Shown here piece by piece: positions 57,120 through 64,000 of a DNA stretch of 64,000 nt. The DNA is from Mesodorylaimus sp. YZB2_4 (lineage: Eukaryota; Nematoda; Enoplea; Dorylaimida; Dorylaimidae): NCBI GenBank assembly GCA_030248295.1, contig JASANH010000523.1, forward strand, positions 558,001 through 622,000, given 5' to 3'. A program made the translations under genes and the position numbers. Within the stretch, counting starts at the first letter, position 1. Each line of letters starts with the position of its first letter. The notes under the pieces are model-generated. The model saw nothing but the letters and a program-made list of their open reading frames with translations. It was not told the origin of the DNA and searched no databases.

Positions 57120-59026
57120 ATGGGAGTCATGAGCGATGAGGAGATAAGCAAGTTGGTATCACGTATGCGAACGACAGCTTTTCTCGCTGTCGCTTCCAGC
57201 ACGGTGGCAATTATGTCTTGCGTGATCGGCCTTCCTCTGGCTTACAATTATGTGCAGACAATTCAGAGCAACATCGTGAACGAAGCTGAATTCTGCAAAG
57301 TATGACCAGCATATTCGACCTCTGGTCAAATTTTGAAGAAGGTCGGTTACAGGTTCGAAATCGCGACCTCTGGAATACGGTGGTCGATGTGCAGTACAGC
57401 AAAGGTTTGTATTATCACGCCCTCCGAATGATACGCCAAGCCTACAGCGGTGGGCCGAACGTGGCTGTTAATGGACCATCAGAGTATCCGCCGCCACCCC
57501 CTCCTCCCCCTGAGTACGGCCAGAATACGGCCGCTCCGGTCGAGGTTGCTACTCCTGCGCCAGTCATTCAGTGTACGTATGCAGCTTGTATGATATCATG
57601 TACAAAAACAAAGCTGATACCGAACTTTATGCTTCTAGGCTGCTGTCAAAAAGGAGAGCCTGGACCTCAAGGACCGCCTGGAAATCCAGGAAAGGATGGC
57701 GAGAATGGAAAAGACGGTACGTGCCGTCCTGGGTGAAAGGGGTACAACTAAGGAATATGGCAGCACGTGCGTGTATGCCTACAGTATATCTAGTAATATG
57801 GCATACACCTATCGCTAGCACGCCCCCCCCAGGAGTGGGCAGCAGATGCACCTATGTACAGTATACTGTATATATTGGCCAGCACAGCCTACTTATGGAG
57901 TTTTGATGCATGCGTTATTAGGAGCCTTTCGCTGTATTCTAGCCATTTCAGGTGAAAACGGCTATCCAGGCAAACCTGGCGAGCCTCCTCCGAAGCCTCC
58001 TCGTAAGTACTCCTCAAAACTGAGCACTTTATCATAATTTCGTCCACCATTTCTAGCACTGGTTTGTGACACTACATGCCCGCCAGGACTTGCTGGTAAG
58101 GTCTGATATCTTATCTACAATATGAACGAAAGATAGCTCTACAGGGTAGGTAGATACAATAGACACCTGTAATTCTAGGTGCGCCTGGTGATCCGGGACC
58201 AAAGGGTCCGAAGGGTAAGAAGCTTTAGCACTGATCGTGAGACACACCACTACCAACATGTCGCTTTCTTTACAGGTGACCGAGGTGATGAAGGCGCTCA
58301 AGGTGATGCGGTAAGCTCTAGTTCATTATCATTGGTCACAAAGCCTCCTAAAGATATCTTTATTTCAGGGCGGTGCTGGTCTCCCGGTAAAACATCATTT
58401 TCTAATGTTTTGCTTCCAGCAAAGTTTGTGGGATGGTTTTTAGGGTCCGATTGGAGCAGTAGGCGCACCAGGAGAACCTGGAAAAGCTGGTAACATTGAT
58501 TTTCATCGCATTTCTCTCAGCCGACCTTCAAACAGCCTTATTTTAGGAGATAAGGGACCACCTGGAGAGGCAGGAAAGCTTCTTGTGGTAAGAAGGCTTG
58601 CTATTGCTCTCACTGTATACAAACATCTTTTAAAGAGCCTTCCTTATAGATTGAGCTACCTCAAGGAGCCCCGGGTAAGGGCTGTGAAAATCTCCTTTTG
58701 TCCTCACAGGAACCTTGGTTCTCGTTTAAGGAGTACCAGGCGATGAAGGGAAAAAAGGAGCCCCTGGGGCACCTGGTCTAGATGGAAAGGGTGGAGCCCC
58801 AGGCCCCGTTGGCGCACCTGGAGATGAAGTGAGACTTCGAATCCTGCTTGGTTGCCACTGTGATTCACCACCGCTTTGCTCCTTCCAGGGTGAACAAGGT
58901 CCAAACGGAAAAACAGGCGGACCTGGTCTACCAGGTGCTCAAGGAGCACCAGGCAATAAAGGCAGCTGCGACCATTGCCCCGCGCCAAAGACTCCTCCGG
59001 GATACAATGCACCATACAAAAACTAA
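57120..59026 (+). CDS. nematode cuticle collagen, 13 exons
   Basis: First exon 57120-57299, second 57353-57572, last 58889-59026, with ten short exons between; phases close to about 334 residues. MSDEEISKLVSRMRTTAFLA and VASSTVAIMSCVIGLPLAYN form the Col_cuticle_N domain with its membrane segment, followed by EFCK|VRNRDLW split by the first intron. A proline run (EYPPPPPPPPEYG) leads to a Cys cluster (QCCCQKG), then Gly-X-Y blocks interrupted at VCDTTCPPG and LLVIELPQG. The C-terminal SCDHCPAPKTPPGY is the classical nematode cuticle signature. Secreted by hypodermis, cleaved and cross-linked by disulfides and tyrosines into cuticle. Unlike C. elegans cuticle collagens, which have few introns, the triple-helix region here is cut into many mini-exons, mostly starting with a split Gly codon. 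Confidence 0.95.
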
Positions 59027-59801
59027 CAATAAGCTAGCTGCTATAGATTGTAGAACTATTAGTTTTATGTGTACGACACGCTTTTACTTACTGTTCCAGT
59101 ACTCATATCATATGCCTCATTCGCGTTCGCATGCTTTCATTCCAGTTACTATGCTTACGGATATCATGATTATGCACTTTGCTTTATTGGGTCAGTTTCA
59201 TACTCTGCTGTAAACATATCCGTATTGCTTCAGCGGGCATCGCACCCTGCTGCCGGGGCAACAAAAACGACAAACCATAAAAAACTTTACCCTGCTGATA
59301 CGAACTCATATAAGAGCGCGTAAGATAAGGCACTTCTTGTCCCAATCGTCGCTTTCTTGACCCGCCCCAAGTATTCACAGTGTGTCGTTAAAGCATACAC
59401 GCCGTGTCCTCTCTCGTACCATAGAGCCTCGGTCGCAGTTTTAAGCAAACATGTCATCAAACGAGCAAACACAAGGATAAAGTCAAGGTTACCTTTTACG
59501 GTGCAGTCTCACAATAAGGGGTATTTGGCTAGTACAAGGCTGCGCAAGTACGATTTTTTGGTTACATTATTGCAAGGACGATTAGCTTCTTGATTCAGGA
59601 TTGTAGTGGTGCAAATATGGGCACGTTCTAGGGAACCATTGTTAGTTCATTCTCCTATTCTCAGGCCTCCATTGCACGCGAGAATGTTTCGAAGTTCTGC
59701 GATCTTTATCTTGTCGCGTCCTTGCATAGCTAAGACTAGTTTCTGCTTCTCCATCTTACAATAAGAGCCACTGGTGCCCCTGTGAATAGTTTCATTTCAG
59801 C
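59027..59801. other. intergenic, nothing supported
   Basis: Collagen 3' region and promoter side of the Ig-domain gene; no repeat or RNA recognised. Confidence 0.5.
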
Positions 59802-60728
59802 ATGGTGATCATGCTTTCTGTCAACCATATTCTGTTCTTTCTGATCCCACCATTATTTCTTCTCCTACCAATCCTATCTGAAAAGTCGTGCGAGAGCAAA
59901 TGTTCTGATGACGCATTTCCCCGCTGCGGCGCCTGGCTTCATTCCGACAACAATCAGTATTCTAGCGGCGTGTACTTACTGGACGAAGGCGTGGCTAACT
60001 TCACATGCGTCGTCAGTTCATTGCCTCGACCCACAACAGTGAAATGGTATTTTGAACCGGAATTCGCCCGGGGATTCGTGGACCGTGTGCCACTAACGTG
60101 CTCGTCATTGCGCACAAACACGGTGTGTAAGCACAATGACTTCGGAGAGCACAAAGTCACGTCCGAGTGCCTCTTGAGGATTGAGCAATTGGAACAGTCT
60201 GGTTCTTATTTCTGTTCTGGGCAATTAGAAAAGTATCAAGATGCTGAATCGTCCAAATTGCGCATCCACGTTTACGGCATAGCCAATGTTACAATGTACG
60301 AAGAGGTTGAAATGTTCAATGTTCTAGATTATGGTAAGATTGGTAGAATCCGAGTTCGCATTTGCGCCAATCCCAAGCCGCATCTGGTGTGGATTCATAG
60401 AAAAAGTGGCCGCACCGTCGCAGCTGGTCATTCGACCGAGAATGAGACGGCCTCTTTGCTATATCACGAGCTCGAACCTTCGAAATCCCTTGGGCGGCCA
60501 GTCTTCCAAAATCACTACTGCTACGTCGCCGCCTTGATCATCGGCCGCGTTCGATCGGACAGTCACAAATGGACTGTACTGGTGTGGAACAGTGTGGACT
60601 CAAAAAGACTGGATGTGCCGATAAGAGTGCTTGGAGAACCGCCACCTAAAAGTGCGAACAGGGCTGCAAGCAATTGTGTGTACATTGTCTCATCGTTGGT
60701 AGCATTGCGTGTGTTAGCATTTGTCTGA
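59802..60728 (+). CDS. Ig-domain extracellular protein with GPI-type tail
   Basis: Intronless frame of 308 residues. The signal peptide is LFFLIPPLFLLLPILSEKSC. The first Ig-like domain has VANFTCVVSSLPRPTTVKWY and SGSYFCSG, the C-strand Trp and F-strand Tyr-x-Cys. The second domain is more diverged: RVRICANPKPHLVWIHRKSG and NHYCYVAALI keep Cys-Trp-Cys. Sequons NFT, NVT and NET occur. The C-terminus is hydrophobic (CVYIVSSLVALRVLAFV) with no basic residue after it, after a small-residue stretch (SANRAASN), as in GPI-anchored proteins. Possibly a cell-surface recognition protein of the nematode two-Ig type. No partner is suggested by context, though a kinase of receptor type begins 3 kb downstream on the same strand. 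Confidence 0.8.
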   Translation: MVIMLSVNHILFFLIPPLFLLLPILSEKSCESKCSDDAFPRCGAWLHSDNNQYSSGVYLLDEGVANFTCVVSSLPRPTTVKWYFEPEFARGFVDRVPLTCSSLRTNTVCKHNDFGEHKVTSECLLRIEQLEQSGSYFCSGQLEKYQDAESSKLRIHVYGIANVTMYEEVEMFNVLDYGKIGRIRVRICANPKPHLVWIHRKSGRTVAAGHSTENETASLLYHELEPSKSLGRPVFQNHYCYVAALIIGRVRSDSHKWTVLVWNSVDSKRLDVPIRVLGEPPPKSANRAASNCVYIVSSLVALRVLAFV

Positions 60729-61797
60729 GGCGTAGAGGGAGAATCATGCTTGTTAGGTGCTATTATTTAGTATGATGATAGATTGACGAGAAAAGACGAT
60801 TCAGGTTTTGACAACTATGTGTCCCGCACTGATAAAAGAGATCAAAGACACTGCCTAACAGCCTAGCCCCTGACTAGGATATGCTGTCGCTGTTTCTGGC
60901 CAGCTTAGCGGCCATTGCACGACATATGAGGATGAGAAGCCAAACAGGCAGTGATAAATATATCGTGAACACTCGTAGTTTCCCCCTGGTTTAGTTGATC
61001 GTCCGAGGACACATTTGATTTAATTTCCCCTCAAGTAGTTATGGATGGAAATAGCAAGTAATATGGAGCATCTACAGTATGTCCTGCGGCACCCTATAGG
61101 GACACCCTGCCATGATGTTTTTGATGTAGGGGAGGCAAAGGTGGTGAGAAACTATGCCCATTGAGTGAATTACGTGAACTGTGAGAGTCCGCGCAGTTTT
61201 TGTTGAGCAAAAGTTTGCCACTCCTATTCAAGCATCCAGCAAAACACTCCCTTGATGCACTCCTCAATTTGCTTGTGGAGATGAAGTTGAACTGTGGCGC
61301 GACAAAATTCCGACGCTCGCTCGCTGGCGATCACTTACCATCGAGTGGGCGACTCGCGGCAGGGTAAATCATTTCATGTGTTTTGTGCCCCTCACCCTCC
61401 ATGCCCATAAGACTTTGGCGATGTCATAAACTAGAAACGATGATTTTGGAAATTGTGGAGTTTAGTATGGCATTAATCTTGACGGGATTTAAAGACAGTA
61501 TACCTAGTTTAACAAGTCGCTAGTTGACGATATTTGCAAAGATGCTTTTTTCTTGAAAGCTTTCAGTAAACGCTGTATCTGCAGTAGGTTCAGTGTGCCT
61601 CAGTTACTGTATAATGACATAAAAAGATGGCAGTAGATACGAAAGGCATCTCCCTCACGATCCGTGGGAGGCGCTGGAATTTCAGAGGACGATAATCGCT
61701 GCTACATAATATGTACAAGACTAGAACAAGGGACTGTGCTTCACTGTACACTGTGCGGGCTCTCAAAATATATCTAGCTGCATCGAACCAGGGAGCA
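60729..61797. other. intergenic with repeat copy D
   Basis: No gene seen. It contains the reverse-strand dispersed repeat copy at about 61285-61420. Confidence 0.5.
61285..61420 (-). repeat. dispersed repeat family, copy D
   Basis: Read on the minus strand it gives GACATCGCCAAAGTCTTATG, GAGGGTGAGGGGCACAAAAC, ACATGAAATGATTTACCCTG and CCGCGAGTCGCCCACTCG, aligning with copies A to C and best with copy B. Confidence 0.7.
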
Positions 61798-62776
61798 ATG
61801 TCAGTCCCTCTGTTCTCTTCTTGGGGGAGGTTCACCGTTTACTATCTCTTTCAGCCAACTTCGCTTTGGTCGATAATCGCTGGGAGCTCGATGCCAACAA
61901 CGGAATTTTACGGAACGGGGGACGCCGACACCAATAAGGTGGAAACTGACTCGTTGCACAATGAGTCGGCTACGACAGCTTCGAAGATGTCTGACCCGAC
62001 AGCTAGAGCGACTTCCAGAAAGACGACTAGTGCCAACTCTGAAAACCTGGAAACCGCGACGACCAATCGAAAGTTCCAGAGAGCGGTACCAACGTCGCAA
62101 GGGCTAACAAGGGAGACAAAGGCGTTTACAAACGGCTACTTCGTCCACCGGTCAGCAGCTAATCGTCAGACGACTTCGCTCGATCCCACTCTGGGTGCCA
62201 CAGACCCTTTGATACGTCCTGATCCTCTCGTCGTGAGCCCTAAATCGAAAGAAGAAATCCCAACCGCCATTATGGCAACGTTCATCTCGATCGGTGTTTT
62301 GTGTGTTCTGGTGCTCGGCGTGGTCGGCGTCACGTGTGTTGTTAAACGGCTAAAAAGGGCCAAGGGGGCCAAACGCAAAAAGAAGCTAGTAAGTAGAACA
62401 CGCCCTTGACTACTCCTTGCATCCGTTTGTGACGTTTCTATAGGAAGCTCGCAGGCGACCAGAAGTGGACGACGACGACGAAATGACTCCAGATTCTTTG
62501 TCTTCGGAGGAACTGTTTCTTTACACCCGTTTCTCGGCAGGTAAATCTAAGAAAGCGGGCCCGTCGCCTGTCGCCACGCCGTCGCTGGTGTCCAATCCGT
62601 CTTTGGACAAGGTGGCGTCATCTGGGGGATCGTCGACAATCAAAACGCCGCCGACAGTCACGCTTACTCCCATCAACGTGCTCCTGGCTCAGTATGAAGC
62701 AAAATTATCCCCCAAGATGAACCTGAAACAAGCATCACCCAGAGCCGAGGCTGGATTGAAGGACTCTGTTGTGTGA
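61798..62776 (+). CDS. single-pass membrane protein with Ser/Thr-rich ectodomain
   Basis: Two exons (61798-62388 and 62444-62776) give about 307 residues. The N-terminal 30 residues are moderately hydrophobic (LFSSWGRFTVYYLFQPTSLW), perhaps a signal sequence. A mucin-like Ser/Thr region follows. The membrane segment is IMATFISIGVLCVLVLGVVGVTCVV, with a strongly basic stop-transfer (KRLKRAKGAKRKKK). The cytoplasmic part is acidic (EVDDDDEMTPDSLSSEELFL), then Pro/Ser-rich. An in-frame start further upstream is possible (the frame is open from 61711). AATAAA at 63151-63156 is a candidate poly(A) signal. Layout recalls the two other single-pass genes of this window, but no shared motif is evident. 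No family recognised. Confidence 0.65.
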
Positions 62777-63595
62777 TCGGGCTGAAAAATACGGCACTAT
62801 TCGTGAGTTGTGTTGTGCCTCTACTGTACGCGAGGCAGCAAATGTGTCATGGCAGAAACAAGATGCGAAATGTGTCGTGCAGTCGAGTCTGCTAAGTTGC
62901 AGTCGCTCCGGACGCCCAAAAAGTTGCATTACTCCGATTTAGTTGCGCCTGGCCTTACCTACAGTAGTCTGTACGAGAGTTCACTACGAGGGGGTAGGAG
63001 CTTGGACATCCTATGCTAGATCGTTTAGCATGGTGAAACACTCATCTTAAGGAACTAGGATGGGAGTCAGGAGGTAGTTTGCTGAAACGGGGCCAGCAGG
63101 CCCAGCATTGAAAACACGCCACTACTAAATCGCTGGGGTTTGAAGCATCAAATAAACTGCACTTACCAATCAGCAATTCTTCGCAACACTCTTGTGGTCG
63201 CTATGTCATAGCGATCATAGCGATTGCTGCTCATTTCGCGCAAATACATTTCGCGATAACAATTTTCGCTGTAAAGCACCAATGACAGACATTATAGCGA
63301 CTTGTGCGCCTTCTGCTCGTCTTTGGTTTTTTGCCGTTTTCTGTCGTGTGCCTTCTCCCGTTTGCCATTTCTATGCGATTGTAAGGGACGTTTATGTATC
63401 GTATTAGCCAGAATTACGTATAGATAGTAAGCTTTACATAACGTAATCGGTTTGCTTTGTACCTAAGCGGAATATACTTCGGAAAACGGACATTTAGGGA
63501 TAGTACAGTTTAGCAGTTCGTTCGAGAAGGCCGTATTTGAGCTAGAAACCATTTGGAAAATTAGACTGGTTTTCCTCTCTTTCTGAATCCAACAG
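62777..63595. other. intergenic, nothing supported
   Basis: 3' UTR of the single-pass gene, then unassigned sequence that may be intronic to the kinase gene. Confidence 0.4.
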
Positions 63596-64000
63596 CTGAA
63601 AATGCCTTTACCGAAATATTACGGATCAAATCGAAATATTGTTCATGCACTAAATCAAAGGCAGCAAGACGTAAGTTTCTTATTCGTTGTCCCTTTAGAT
63701 AGGCCCAGTTAGGCTAGGCCAATATATTGCATGTGATGCTTTCAGACTAATTACAATCGGCAATTCGAGACGCAGTTTTACATATCTCCGGAATTCGTTC
63801 ACCGACTGAGATTGTGGGATGAATTGGACGTAGGTCTGACGTTTGTTTACTTTTCATGCAGATTTACCCTTCGACCTTTCCGAAAACCGAAACTTAGGAC
63901 AAGGAGCTTTTGTAAGCAGGCGTTCATGCAGGCACCATATCTGTGATTTACCGCGACGGGCCTTTTGTTTGTGTCAGCTGGTCACATCGGTTTCCTTTTC
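63596..64000 (+). CDS. receptor-tyrosine-kinase-like gene, juxtamembrane and start of kinase domain (partial)
   Basis: Three exons with good acceptors: 63596-63670 after TCCAACAG, 63746-63833 and 63862-63911. They read KMPLPKYYGSN, then QTQFYISPEFVHRLR-like sequence with LWDELD, then DLPFDLSENRNLGQGAF. NLGQGAF at the exon end is the glycine-rich ATP-binding loop up to its third Gly, and the preceding LPFD/Trp layout matches the juxtamembrane part of PDGFR/FGFR-type kinases. The second donor is taken as GTAG|GTCTGA because it keeps frame; GAC|GTAGGT would not. The rest of the kinase lies beyond the window. The gene may start further upstream, so the ectodomain was not identified. Confidence 0.55.

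Noticed and set aside
1..64000. tRNA, 5S, spliced-leader and CRISPR candidates
   Set aside because: I looked for T-loop-like GGTTCGA boxes and array-like spacing; the boxes found lack the rest of a cloverleaf, and no regular repeat-spacer array exists. A covariance-model search would be decisive.

Overview
This window comes from a nematode nuclear genome. The clearest marker is a cuticle collagen (57120-59026, +) with the nematode-specific N-terminal membrane domain, an FCK-type processing region and the terminal CDHCPxPKTPPGY signature. A near full-length paramyosin (50663-55240, -) that follows the C. elegans UNC-15 sequence closely, a DUF229 protein and LAPTM/DUF7027-like tetraspan proteins agree with this. 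Genes are broken by many short introns (mostly 45-120 bp, GT-AG) and long intergenic stretches hold no recognisable gene. I cannot place the species. The intron density of the collagen, and the presence of laforin-like and STRA6-like genes, make it unlike C. elegans; a more basal lineage is only an inference.

Layout. 1-16500: sparse, with a galaxin-like secreted protein, two paralogous two-pass membrane proteins, an inverted-array transposon-like element (about 7400-8350), a single-pass membrane protein with a proline-rich tail, and two convergent LAPTM/DUF7027-like four-pass proteins, one with a polyglutamine tail. 16600-24450: a 16-exon STRA6-type transporter/receptor, a decayed non-LTR reverse transcriptase, a small single-pass protein built from duplicated mini-exons, and a four-pass membrane protein. 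25500-35240: a minus-strand block with AP-1 mu adaptin, laforin (glycogen phosphatase), a degenerate tyrosine-aminotransferase-like gene and a DUF229 protein. 36000-41020: a four-CUB secreted protein resembling suppressor of lurcher (SOL-1). 44060-50660: a Ly6/uPAR-type secreted protein, an adhesion GPCR with an extracellular LamG/pentraxin-like domain, and the paramyosin 3' end. 57100-64000: cuticle collagen, an Ig-domain protein with a GPI-type tail, a single-pass membrane protein, and the start of a receptor-tyrosine-kinase-like gene cut by the window edge.

The genes do not form one pathway; they are ordinary neighbours on a chromosome arm. Themes are membrane and secreted proteins of muscle, synapse and cuticle (paramyosin, SOL-1-like CUB protein, Ly6 protein, adhesion GPCR, collagen), plus trafficking (AP-1) and metabolism (laforin, aminotransferase-like). 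No operon-like tight same-strand cluster and no spliced-leader or tRNA gene could be shown. The most unusual observations are the inverted TTGCGCC-array element with a central perfect palindrome, a four-copy dispersed repeat family, the aminotransferase-like protein that has lost its PLP residues, the adhesion GPCR with a non-canonical GPS and a GC-AG intron, the intact laforin, and duplicated mini-exons in a small membrane protein.

Exon boundaries were read by eye from splice consensus, reading-frame phase and family similarity. Where phases did not close, this is stated.
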